Shown here piece after piece: positions 33,601 through 41,326 of a stretch of 64,000 nt of DNA. Source of the stretch: an uncultured Parafilimonas sp. GTDB taxonomy: Bacteria; Bacteroidota; Bacteroidia; Chitinophagales; Chitinophagaceae. Position numbers and translations under genes: made by a program. The stretch spans positions 45,609-109,608 of the forward strand of contig CAIRZB010000041.1 in assembly GCA_903882935.1 (NCBI GenBank), written 5' to 3'. Under the pieces are notes generated by a model. It was not told the DNA's origin and did not search any database. It worked only from the letters and a program-made list of their open reading frames with translations. Every line of letters begins with the position of its first letter. The first letter of the stretch is position 1.

Positions 33601-34679
33601 TCTGCTACGTCGAGTGTAAAATGTTTTATAAAATGCACTACTGTCTCATTAAATGCCCTGCCTTCCTCAAATAAAAATTTGTGTCGTATCGGCAAAACAT
33701 ACATAGGCAATGTGCTTAATTGGTCTTTAAATTTAATCAGCCTTACCGCGTCTTTCTCGGTGGTTATAATGCACCGGTGCTCGCTGCTGATGTCGTTGAA
33801 TTTTTTGTTTATTTCTTTTAAATCGTCAATGGTAAAGATATGGTGGTCGCCGTAATCTTGCTGGTAGTAAGTGTCGGCATGTTCGGCTATGTATTGCTTT
33901 AAAGGCTTGGGGTTTGCAATACCGCAAACAAGCAATATTTCATCGTGTTCTGTAATGTCTCTTTGGCTGCCATCAATTATGTGGTACGGCCTGCCATATT
34001 CAATACAGGTAAAAAATATTTTTTGGTTTGGCGTTGGGCCTATGTCAGCAATAATGGCTTTTTTCTCCACTTCGCCCAAATAGGGTGGGCATTTTGTTAC
34101 AACAATTATTTGTGCCCGCTTGGCCGAAGAGCGCGAGTCCCTCAGGTCGCCTGTGGGCAGGTAAAAATCGTTTGTAAATAGGTCGTTGTATTCTGTAAGC
34201 AGTATGTTGAGGCCTGCATTAACTGCCCGGTGTTGGAAGGCATCGTCTAAAATGATAACCTGTGTGTCGGCCCGGTCATGCAGCAATTGCGGTATCGCTT
34301 CAATGCGTGCTTCGCCAACGGCAACGGCTATCCCAGGAAATTTTGCATTAAACTGCATGGGTTCATCGCCAATTTCCAATGCGGTAGTGTTTTCGTTGGC
34401 CAGCGCATAGCCCTTGGTTTTGCGCTTGTAACCCCTGCTTAGGGTGGCTACCTTAAAGGTATCTTTCAACAGGCCGACCAAGTACTCCACCATCGGCGAT
34501 TTGCCGGTGCCGCCAACGGCAAGGTTGCCTACGCAAATAATGGGCAAATTGTACTGGGCGGAACGGAGGTGGTTTTTATCGAACAGCCAATTTCTAACGA
34601 GTATGATGGCCCCGTACAATAGTGCAAAAGGCAGTAACAGAATGCGGAAAGACTTATAAAAGATGGTATTAAAATTCAT
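33597..34679 (-). CDS. lpxK: Tetraacyldisaccharide 4'-kinase
   Basis: LpxK phosphorylates the 4' position of the disaccharide-1-phosphate in lipid A synthesis, on the cytoplasmic face of the inner membrane. The 360-aa protein has an N-terminal membrane helix (RILLLPFALLYGAIILV) and the Walker A loop CVGNLAVGGTGKSPMVEYL around residues 51-68. Asp-rich ILDDAFQHRAV follows as the Mg- and substrate-contacting segment (DDxxQH), and FTCIEYGRPYHI later. The overlap with rnr downstream (4 bases) and with the cyclo-ligase gene upstream (11 bases) suggests translational coupling. Its presence shows that the organism makes lipid A, as expected for a didermic bacterium. Confidence 0.95.
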   Translation of the reverse strand: MNFNTIFYKSFRILLLPFALLYGAIILVRNWLFDKNHLRSAQYNLPIICVGNLAVGGTGKSPMVEYLVGLLKDTFKVATLSRGYKRKTKGYALANENTTALEIGDEPMQFNAKFPGIAVAVGEARIEAIPQLLHDRADTQVIILDDAFQHRAVNAGLNILLTEYNDLFTNDFYLPTGDLRDSRSSAKRAQIIVVTKCPPYLGEVEKKAIIADIGPTPNQKIFFTCIEYGRPYHIIDGSQRDITEHDEILLVCGIANPKPLKQYIAEHADTYYQQDYGDHHIFTIDDLKEINKKFNDISSEHRCIITTEKDAVRLIKFKDQLSTLPMYVLPIRHKFLFEEGRAFNETVVHFIKHFTLDVAE

Positions 34680-35238
34680 AAATATCCTCGGTGGTAACCA
34701 GATAATTTAAAGGTATGTCAAATAACTGTGTGTCGTCAATTTTATCCACTGGTGCAAAGTAATTGAAGCCGATTATTATTACGTCTTGCCTACAATCGGC
34801 TAGATATTTATCGTAAAACCCCTTTCCATAACCAACCCGGTAACCTTGCATGTCTGCGGCCAGCAACGGCACAAAAACCAAGTCTATGTCTTGCGGGTCA
34901 ATTATTATGCCATCCTTCGGCTCCGTTATGCCGTAAGTGTTGGTTGTGTAAACTGTGTCTTCGGTTACAGCCACTGCGTTCAACTTGCCTGTTTGGCTGT
35001 CAATAACAGGGTACGCTGTTTCCAGACCGGGTATTGTATGCCCAAGGTAGCTGGAAAATAGGTGGGTATTTGGCTCGGCATATTTTTCATGCGGCCAATA
35101 GGTAAGCAAAACAGACACCTGTGGGAAATACATTTGCTGAAATTTTATCAACAGCAAATCGTCCATTTTCAATTTTTCCCTTGGGTCGATGCCCCGTCGC
35201 TCTTGTTTAAAATATTTCCTTAGTTCAGTTTTTGTCAT
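34669..35238 (-). CDS. 5-formyltetrahydrofolate cyclo-ligase family protein
   Basis: The 189-aa enzyme converts 5-formyl-THF to 5,10-methenyl-THF using ATP. Family marks: the N-terminal KTELRKYFKQERRG helix, then VLLTYWPHEKYAEPNTHLF with the Pro/Glu folate-binding area, GTEPKDG-like GITEPKDGI with the family's EP motif, and VFVPLLAADMQGYRVGYGKGFYDKYL, the glycine-rich ATP loop and metal site of the family. It overlaps the lpxK start by 11 bases and the bioD stop by 14 bases, so all three are in one operon. The grouping with lpxK and bioD looks like chance packing of housekeeping genes. Complete length for the family. Confidence 0.92.
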   Translation of the reverse strand: MTKTELRKYFKQERRGIDPREKLKMDDLLLIKFQQMYFPQVSVLLTYWPHEKYAEPNTHLFSSYLGHTIPGLETAYPVIDSQTGKLNAVAVTEDTVYTTNTYGITEPKDGIIIDPQDIDLVFVPLLAADMQGYRVGYGKGFYDKYLADCRQDVIIIGFNYFAPVDKIDDTQLFDIPLNYLVTTEDIYEF

Positions 35239-35959
35239 ATAAACATTGCAGCAGTTTTGGTTTAATTTGTTGTGCCTGTTCGCTCACAAATTGCGGAGTA
35301 ATATTTGCCTCAAACGGTATAGAGGCTATTTTTGGGTAGCCGCTCCAGCTTGCAATTTCTTCCTCGTATTGTAGGTACTGGTCGTTAAAAATCCAGCCAA
35401 CAACCTCCAATTTACGCTGCCTGCAAAGTGCTGCTGTAATTAATGAATGGTTTATACTGCCGAGGTAATTGCGGCTTACTAAAATTACTTTGGCCCTAAG
35501 CAATTCAATAAGGTCAATAATAAATTCCTGCTCATTCAGCGGCACCATCAAGCCCCCTGCACCTTCAATTACCAGGCAGTTAGAGGGTATATTGGTATAC
35601 TCGTTGTTTATTTTTTCCAAATCAATCCGCTCATGTTCCTGCCGTGCTGCAATATGGGGTGAGGCGGGAAGCTTTAGTTTATATACCTCATCGTAAAACA
35701 ATGATGTGGAATTACTGATTAGTCCTCTAACTTTTTCGTTGTCAGATGCCTCCTCTATTCCAGCTTGAATGGGCTTCCAATAATTGGCCCCAAGGGCCTC
35801 TACTATAATAGAACTCACGACCGTTTTGCCAATTTCAGTACCTATGCCGGTAATAAAAATGGGGGCACTCCGGCTGCTGCCATCAGCTGCTACAGTGGGG
35901 CTTATGGAATGATTGGGCAAATCAAATGGTTTTTCAGGGTGGTTAGTTAGCGGTGTCAT
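35225..35959 (-). CDS. bioD: Dethiobiotin synthetase
   Basis: BioD closes the ureido ring of biotin precursor from diaminopelargonate and CO2 with ATP. The 244-aa protein has a P-loop written as FITGIGTEIGKTVVSS around residues 34-49; the canonical bacterial form is GTDTEVGKT, but GIGT-type P-loops are common in Bacteroidota. KPIQAG and the VIEGAGGLMVPL segment contact the substrate carboxylates and phosphate. About 30 residues before the P-loop (MTPLTNHPEK...) are not typical; a downstream start is possible, but there is no better ATG. The stop overlaps the cyclo-ligase start. No other bio gene is present in the window. Confidence 0.92.
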   Translation of the reverse strand: MTPLTNHPEKPFDLPNHSISPTVAADGSSRSAPIFITGIGTEIGKTVVSSIIVEALGANYWKPIQAGIEEASDNEKVRGLISNSTSLFYDEVYKLKLPASPHIAARQEHERIDLEKINNEYTNIPSNCLVIEGAGGLMVPLNEQEFIIDLIELLRAKVILVSRNYLGSINHSLITAALCRQRKLEVVGWIFNDQYLQYEEEIASWSGYPKIASIPFEANITPQFVSEQAQQIKPKLLQCLYDKN

Positions 35960-36022
35960 TCACTTTGGTGGTTTGTTATCGAATGCTGTTGAAATGATGC
36001 CAAGCTGTTTGCAAGTATCCCG

Positions 36023-36580
36023 TTAAGGAGCGGAAGGGGTTGTTGCCGCAACAAAAAACGAGAAAATGGTGGTGCCGTAATTGCGCTTAAAGCTAAACCC
36101 GTCAAACTTATCATAATCGTTGCGTGGTGTGTGCTCAAGCACAAAAAAACCACCCGTTTTTATAAGGCCGCGCTCCACTATTATTTTGGGCAGTTCGTCG
36201 ATGGCCCCCAACGCGTATGGAGGTCCGGCGAATATAAAATCAAACTGCTCTGTGCAACTGGCAAGAAAACTGAAAACATCCATCTTTAACACTTGGCTAT
36301 GCTGTATACCAAGCAAGTCAATATTCTTTTTTATGAAGGCATGCATTGCTGGGTCTTTCTCCACGATGGTCAACTCAGCGGCCCCGCGGGAGGCGAGTTC
36401 GTAGCTGATGCTGCCCGTGCCCCCAAAAAGGTCAAGTGTTTTGGTGCCTTCAAAGCTAATCCTGTTTTGTAATATGTTAAACAGCCCTTCTTTGGCAATG
36501 TCGGTGGTGGGCCTGGTATTGGGCATTTTTGCGGGCGGGCTAATTCTTCTCCCCCCAAATTTTCCTGAAATTATCCTCAT
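36023..36580 (-). CDS. rsmD: 16S rRNA (guanine966-N2)-methyltransferase RsmD, altered motif IV
   Basis: The 185-aa protein is a class I SAM methyltransferase. The N-terminal MRIISGKFGGRRISPP and TRPTTDIAKEGLFNIL are RsmD signatures. Motif I DLFGGTGSIS is at residues 50-59, and EKDPAMHAF forms motif II. Motif IV, which should read DPPY or NPPY, reads AGPPY: Gly119 occupies the position of the catalytic Asp. The codon context (GCC GGA CCT CCA) differs from a plausible GCC GAC CCT CCA by a compensating gain and loss, so a recent mutation, assembly error or genuine loss of activity are all possible. It lies six bases after DUF3822, a known Bacteroidota neighbour. Confidence 0.85.
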   Translation of the reverse strand: MRIISGKFGGRRISPPAKMPNTRPTTDIAKEGLFNILQNRISFEGTKTLDLFGGTGSISYELASRGAAELTIVEKDPAMHAFIKKNIDLLGIQHSQVLKMDVFSFLASCTEQFDFIFAGPPYALGAIDELPKIIVERGLIKTGGFFVLEHTPRNDYDKFDGFSFKRNYGTTIFSFFVAATTPSAP

Positions 36581-36586
36581 GCGGGC

Positions 36587-37402
36587 TTATTGAATAAACG
36601 GTAAAAAATATTGGGCGGGGTGCTCTGCAAAACCGGGAGCATTAAATGTGTTCTCCGGGCTTTTTTCTATCTCAACATGCTCAATATATTTGTACAAGGT
36701 GTCAAACAACACGGAGCCGGTGTTTATAAGCCCCGATAGCACTACCGGTATTGTTGACAAGTCAATGCCATAGTCTCCGCTTATCTTCATAATAAGGTAC
36801 AAAACATCCTCGGCTGTTGAATAGTGTATGCTCTGGATTAGCTGCAGTTCATTTTGTTTGAGCGCGATTATGATAAGCTTTTCTGGGTAAAAAATCGCCC
36901 TAACAAGATCAATTTTTTCTCCATTGGCGGGCGCATATTTCTTTAACAGGAAAGAAAACTTGTGGGTTGAAGGCCCCGTGGCCAAGTGTTTTTTTATGGC
37001 ATCTGCATAGGCGGCAGGGTGTCGGGAGAGCAATACATACCGCCCAAAATTTTCCTGTACCATGGTGGCCCCTTCTGCTTCACCAGCCATTATGTTCAAA
37101 TATGTATCGGCCAATTCGTTTTTGAAAAACGCGTCCGGCACGCAAGTGCATGCGGGGTTCTCCCAAATAATCAGCGCTGCATCCATCTGCATACTCATCA
37201 ACCTAGATTGCAGCTTTACTTGCCTGGCTACTTCGTCAATAATTGTGTCGTGTACGTTGTCGAACTGAAAAAACTCGAACGCTTTCAGGCTGCCGGTAAC
37301 GGTATCCGTAAACCAAGCTGCAATATGCTGGCTGCCAGCCTCTATAAAAAGCCTGCAACCACTTAAGTCGTCTGCATATATGCTGAACGTTTTTTGAATC
37401 AT
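36587..37402 (-). CDS. DUF3822 protein
   Basis: I use the ATG at 37402 (MIQKTFSIYADDLSG), giving 271 aa; a TTG at 37636 would add 78 residues that lack family character and would overlap the MATE gene. The protein has two related halves with SxCRLFIEAG, FFQFDNVHDTII and FLLKKYAPANGEKIDLVRAIFYPEKLIIIALKQNELQLIQSIHYSTAEDVLYLI, which resemble the actin-like ATPase fold suggested for DUF3822. The exact role is unknown. In Bacteroidota it is usually next to rsmD, as here (six bases between them), so it is probably the first gene of the operon leading to rnr. Confidence 0.8.
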   Translation of the reverse strand: MIQKTFSIYADDLSGCRLFIEAGSQHIAAWFTDTVTGSLKAFEFFQFDNVHDTIIDEVARQVKLQSRLMSMQMDAALIIWENPACTCVPDAFFKNELADTYLNIMAGEAEGATMVQENFGRYVLLSRHPAAYADAIKKHLATGPSTHKFSFLLKKYAPANGEKIDLVRAIFYPEKLIIIALKQNELQLIQSIHYSTAEDVLYLIMKISGDYGIDLSTIPVVLSGLINTGSVLFDTLYKYIEHVEIEKSPENTFNAPGFAEHPAQYFLPFIQ

Positions 37403-37617
37403 GCGCCTTATTTGGTTTGCAATATTACGAAATACAAATGCAAAGTACGAAGTTAGCATTGCCGCCACAGGGGCAGTGCCAACAATTAGCCAGCCTGGTT
37501 GATGCCCGCTGCCATTTGTGGGGTGGGCCAATGGCTGGTAACCTTTCTGAATGTTCTCATAAGTTAATTTTACCGTTACCCAGTTACGCGTAAGAGTGCT
37601 TACCTTCGCGCCCGATA

Positions 37618-38976
37618 ATGGCAGCACCAACCGCAAACATGCATTTACAGGTAAAGGTTACCAATAGGCAAATATTACAGGTTGCCCTGCCCATAGCTGC
37701 ATCCATTCTTGTGCCACAGCTTAATTTTATTACCAATAATATATTCTTAAGCAGCCTTGGGGAAGAACCGTTGGCGGTTGCGGGTATTACGGGCGTGTTT
37801 TATTTGATATTTGCGGTTATAGGTTTTGGCCTCAACAATGGCATGCAAAGCCTGATTGCCCGCCGCGCAGGGGAGGGGCGGGCAAGTGAAATAACCGGCC
37901 TTTTTAACCAAGGCATAAGGGTTGCGTTGTTTTTTTCATTGGCGGCCATTGGTGTTACTTACTTTATAGCCCCTATAATTTTTAGCCATGCGCTGCACCA
38001 AAGCGGGCATATTAAACTGGCGGTTAGTTTTTTATACATCCGTATATGTGGCCTGCCGTTGCTTTATATGTACCAATTGCGCAATGCCTTGCTGGTTGGC
38101 ACCAACAATAGCCGCTACCTTTTAGTGGGTACTATTGTGGAAACTGCCACCAATATTGTGCTTGATTATGCGTTTATCAAAGGGCGGCTTGGTTTTACTG
38201 CCATGGGTTTTAACGGTGCAGCCTACGCTTCCATAGCTGCGGAGGGGGCTGGTTTCTTAACTGTTTTTTTAGTGATGCGCGTAAATAAAATTAGCAAAAG
38301 GCTGCAACTCACTTCCAATTTTGCCTACCATGCTGCCAATACCAAGCTTATATTAACGCAATCTGCTCCGCTTATTTTGCAGTTTATGATCAGTGTTACC
38401 AGTTGGGAATTTTTTTATATACTGGTCGAACACCATGGCCAACGCGACCTTGCGGTATCCAACATCATGCGAAATATTTTTGGGTTGTTTGGTTGTGTTT
38501 CGTGGGCATTTGCTGCTGCCAGCAACAGCATGGTGAGTAATATAATAGGGCAGGGGCTGCAACACCGGGTTAAGGAACTTATTTTTAAAATAATGAAACT
38601 TAGCTTAGGCTTTACCTTGGTTATTTTTACAACACTCAACCTGTTTGTGCCCTTTGTGATGAAAATTTATGGCCAGGGTGATGATTTTATTGCTGCGGCC
38701 ATACCGGTGGTAAGGGTGGTATCTGCCGCGCTGGTCATCATGTCAGTTAGCACGGTTTGGCTTAACGCGGTTACCGGTACGGGAAATACGCGTGTAAACC
38801 TGACCATTGAAATTGGTGCCATAACGCTGTATTGCCTATACGCCTATTTTGTGCTGGAGGTTTGGAACATGCCTATTAGTTGGGGCTGGGCGGCCGAATG
38901 GGTTTATTGGATATCGATGTTAATACCTTCCTTCCTGTATATCCAAAGCGGCAAATGGAAAGGCAAGGTGATATAA
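37618..38976 (+). CDS. MATE family multidrug or metabolite efflux transporter
   Basis: The 452-aa protein has 12 predicted membrane helices in two repeated halves, as in the MATE family. Evident segments: ILQVALPIAASILVPQLNFITNNIFLSSLG at the start, AVAGITGVFYLIFAVIGFGLNNGMQSLIARRAGEG, then a second half with FGLFGCVSWAFAAASNSMVSNIIGQG. The conserved hydrophilic IARRxGEG or NIIGQG loops match the family's ion-coupling regions. It exports cationic compounds in exchange for Na+ or H+; the true substrate is not visible. The gene is divergent from DUF3822 with a TACCTTCG -7-like box just upstream (about 37602). No transcriptional regulator is adjacent. Confidence 0.88.
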   Translation: MAAPTANMHLQVKVTNRQILQVALPIAASILVPQLNFITNNIFLSSLGEEPLAVAGITGVFYLIFAVIGFGLNNGMQSLIARRAGEGRASEITGLFNQGIRVALFFSLAAIGVTYFIAPIIFSHALHQSGHIKLAVSFLYIRICGLPLLYMYQLRNALLVGTNNSRYLLVGTIVETATNIVLDYAFIKGRLGFTAMGFNGAAYASIAAEGAGFLTVFLVMRVNKISKRLQLTSNFAYHAANTKLILTQSAPLILQFMISVTSWEFFYILVEHHGQRDLAVSNIMRNIFGLFGCVSWAFAAASNSMVSNIIGQGLQHRVKELIFKIMKLSLGFTLVIFTTLNLFVPFVMKIYGQGDDFIAAAIPVVRVVSAALVIMSVSTVWLNAVTGTGNTRVNLTIEIGAITLYCLYAYFVLEVWNMPISWGWAAEWVYWISMLIPSFLYIQSGKWKGKVI

Positions 38977-39046
38977 AATTGCGATGTAGATGGCTATTTA
39001 CTCACTGATAAGTATGATAATACTTTATTTGCACTGTAGGTTTTAG

Positions 39047-39315
39047 CTAACGGAACACCTCAAACGTTGTAAATGCTTCTTCTTCTTTTTCTGTTACCAG
39101 TAGGTTGGTTACAAGTGCTTTTGGTGGCCCTTGTTTACACCAGTTAATAAAACCTTCAAGGTCAGCCGTATTGCCTTTCGCCAATATTTCCACATGCCCG
39201 GCGTTGGTATTTTTAACCCAACCCGTAATACCCATTGTATCGGCGGTTTTTTGGCACTGGCCCTGTAAAACACGCCTTGTACTTTGCCTTGGATGATTAA
39301 ATGCACAGTGGGCAT
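39047..39315 (-). pseudogene. acyP: Acylphosphatase with a single-base frameshift
   Basis: Two frames join into one acylphosphatase. The first (from 39315) reads MPTVHLIIQGKVQGVFYRASAKK, containing the phosphate loop and the catalytic Arg in FYR. The second (to 39047) reads MGITGWVKNTNAGHVEILAKGN and onwards, with the catalytic Asn in WVKN. The break is at a run of six A (plus-strand T at 39247-39252); adding one A would restore KKTADTMG and give 89 aa, the usual family size. So the gene is either a pseudogene, a slippage-decoded gene or a sequencing error in a homopolymer. The enzyme hydrolyses acylphosphates. It lies downstream of the peroxidase gene. Confidence 0.85.
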
Positions 39316-39414
39316 ATTGCTGTGTTTGTAATGGATAAAAATAGCAAAACCGTTAATATCATTTGCAATACAGTGGGGAGCTAACGGCGTATTGCTATAA
39401 AAAAAACATGCTTG

Positions 39415-40503
39415 CTAGTATTGATACCTATGTAAATGTTCGCCGGGTGCCAGGGGTGTTCTGTTTTCGTAGCCGGGTGGTGAAAATACAGGGTCTTTTA
39501 AAAATACTGAGTCAGTAAGGGTATACATAAATGCTTTCAATTGGCCAATTTCAAAATTAGACAAGGGTATTTTGTTTTTTACAAGTGCATCGGTAGTGGA
39601 GCCGGCCACCACACCACCCCTGTAGTGTTCAAAAACATCCATTAAGTTGTAAAACCGGCCGTCGTGGCCATAGGGAAAGGTTAACACTACGTTTCTTAAG
39701 GAGGGTACTTTGAATTTTAATGAGTCCTCTGGTTTTCGGGTAATACGCATACGGCCCATATCGTTTAAATAGGGGTCTACGGATAGGCCCGTGTTACGGT
39801 ACGTCAGGTCAGTAAAAAGGGGCGGGGCGTGGCAAGCGACGCATTTTTTTTGGAAAATTTCGTAGCCCAGCCTCTGGGGAAGGTTAAAGCTGTCTTCACC
39901 CCGCATCACCCGGTCGTACTTGCTATTGGCGCTTACCATTGTTAGCATAAACTGGCTAAGCGCCTTTGTCATGCGCAGGGTGTTTATCTTTTCATCCCCA
40001 AAAGCCGCACTGAACATTCGCACATAAGCTGTGTCGGCCCTTAGTTTGTTCAACACGGTGTCAATGTTCTCCGCCATTTCCAGCGTGTCGGTAATGGGGG
40101 CGAGGGGCTGCACGTCCAAATGGTTAATGCCTCCATCCCACATAAAGTCCTTTTGCCAAGCTAGGTTAAAAAGGCCCGGTGCGTTGCGTCTTGTAAAGGA
40201 GTTATTAAAGCCATGGCTTACATTATGGTCGTAGGTAGCAAAGGCGGCAAACTGTTGGTGGCAGGCCGCGCAGGCAAAATTGCCGTCTTTGCTCAGGCGG
40301 CCGTCATAAAACAATTTCCGGCCCAATGCAATGCCCTGTGTAGTAAGCGGGTTCTGTTTAAAGTCGTACAAGGGCTGCGGCCAGCCCGCCGGAACCACAA
40401 ATGTTACCGGTGTAGCTGGGGCTTTTGGTCCTGTGAACGACAAGCACAACAAATAGCCGGATAATAAAACCATCAAGCAACATATGGTAACCATCCGCCT
40501 CAC
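39415..40503 (-). CDS. Dihaem cytochrome-c peroxidase / MauG-family, MbnH-like
   Basis: The 362-aa exported protein has two c-type haem motifs: CAACH at 78-82 and CVACH at 221-225, with the NVSHGFNNSFTRRNAPGLFNLAW and GMDVFEHY-like region of the peroxidase domain (FNLMDVFEHYRGG). It is a periplasmic, membrane-anchored protein with a signal segment (MVLLSGYLLCLSF). The frame starts at GTG (40503), overlapping the MbnP-like stop (GTGA), so it is co-translated with the upstream MbnP homologue. MbnH from methanotrophs oxidises a tryptophan of MbnP to kynurenine for copper binding; here the operon pairing supports the same role. Bacterial cytochrome c peroxidase is the alternative. Confidence 0.88.
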   Translation of the reverse strand: MRRMVTICCLMVLLSGYLLCLSFTGPKAPATPVTFVVPAGWPQPLYDFKQNPLTTQGIALGRKLFYDGRLSKDGNFACAACHQQFAAFATYDHNVSHGFNNSFTRRNAPGLFNLAWQKDFMWDGGINHLDVQPLAPITDTLEMAENIDTVLNKLRADTAYVRMFSAAFGDEKINTLRMTKALSQFMLTMVSANSKYDRVMRGEDSFNLPQRLGYEIFQKKCVACHAPPLFTDLTYRNTGLSVDPYLNDMGRMRITRKPEDSLKFKVPSLRNVVLTFPYGHDGRFYNLMDVFEHYRGGVVAGSTTDALVKNKIPLSNFEIGQLKAFMYTLTDSVFLKDPVFSPPGYENRTPLAPGEHLHRYQY

Positions 40504-41288
40504 TTGGCCGTACTTTCTATGCTAAACATGGTTTGGTAATTGTCTGCCAACTGCATGGCCAGTGCACCGGGTTCGTGGCAACCCGGGTGTTCAGCGAGTT
40601 TTATGGGGTGGGTACCGTTAAACCATTTGTCAACATCAACATTAAACACAATGCTATGTATGGCTTTACTCTTTTTTGTTGTCGGGTTTAGCACAAATTC
40701 AATTTTACGGGCTGCATTTTCGCCGGGCTTAAATCCGCCAACATCAAATGTAAACCCGTGCGCAGGCGATTTTGCGGCAGGCGATATACCCTGCAATTTG
40801 GCCATTACATAACCCGTGTTCCATGCCCAAAACATGCCGTTCGCAGGGTCTAAGGCTCCTTGTTGGGTGCCACTAACGTTTGCAACGCTGTCAACCCCCA
40901 CCAGAAACGATAGGTAGGATAGGCGTTTTAATGATAGTGGTATGTTCAGGGTTCTTGTGGATGAGTCACCAGCATCAATTAAAAAATAATCATCCGGAAA
41001 AAATTGTACGCTCATGTTTGAGCTGTCGATCATTTGAATCTGTGTTATATAGTACCGGAATTTTATAACGGAGTACGTTTCGCCAAAGCTGTTGGTATAG
41101 TCTTGCCTCAAGGCCAAGGGCTTTCCGGCCACTACATTGTTGAACGTTAATTTCAACATATTGCCTGTTTCTCTATTTTGCGTAAGCTGGCCCAAGCATG
41201 GTACAGAACATATTAGGCCACATAAGAGGGCGAACCATCGTGTTTTTAATGTGGTTAGTTTAACCAGGGGTTCATTTTTTGTTTTCAT
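40500..41288 (-). CDS. MbnP-like copper-binding periplasmic protein
   Basis: The 262-aa protein has a signal segment (FALLCGLICSVPCLGQ) preceded by a short basic extension. It then follows the MbnP domain: LKLTFNNVVAGKPLALRQDYTNSFGETYSVIKFRYYITQIQM, the GVDSVANVSGTQQGALDPANGMFWAWNTGYVMAKLQG segment with conserved tryptophans, a strand-rich middle, and a C-terminal HPGCHEPGALAMQLADN with possible metal ligands (His, Cys). MbnP proteins bind copper in the periplasm; the cognate MbnH enzyme modifies a Trp. The gene overlaps the dihaem peroxidase gene by four bases and follows sprA by 38 bases, so it could share the sprA transcript. Methanobactin biosynthesis genes are not seen, so the pair acts apart from methanobactin. 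Confidence 0.78.
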   Translation of the reverse strand: MKTKNEPLVKLTTLKTRWFALLCGLICSVPCLGQLTQNRETGNMLKLTFNNVVAGKPLALRQDYTNSFGETYSVIKFRYYITQIQMIDSSNMSVQFFPDDYFLIDAGDSSTRTLNIPLSLKRLSYLSFLVGVDSVANVSGTQQGALDPANGMFWAWNTGYVMAKLQGISPAAKSPAHGFTFDVGGFKPGENAARKIEFVLNPTTKKSKAIHSIVFNVDVDKWFNGTHPIKLAEHPGCHEPGALAMQLADNYQTMFSIESTAK

Positions 41289-41326
41289 ATCAGGTTTATT
41301 ATCTTAAGCCATTGGTGTTGTTGTTA

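Noticed and set aside
32945..33619. 224-codon plus-strand frame opposite rnr
   Set aside because: It is antisense to a well-defined RNase R domain; the Ser/Thr-rich product has no family signal.
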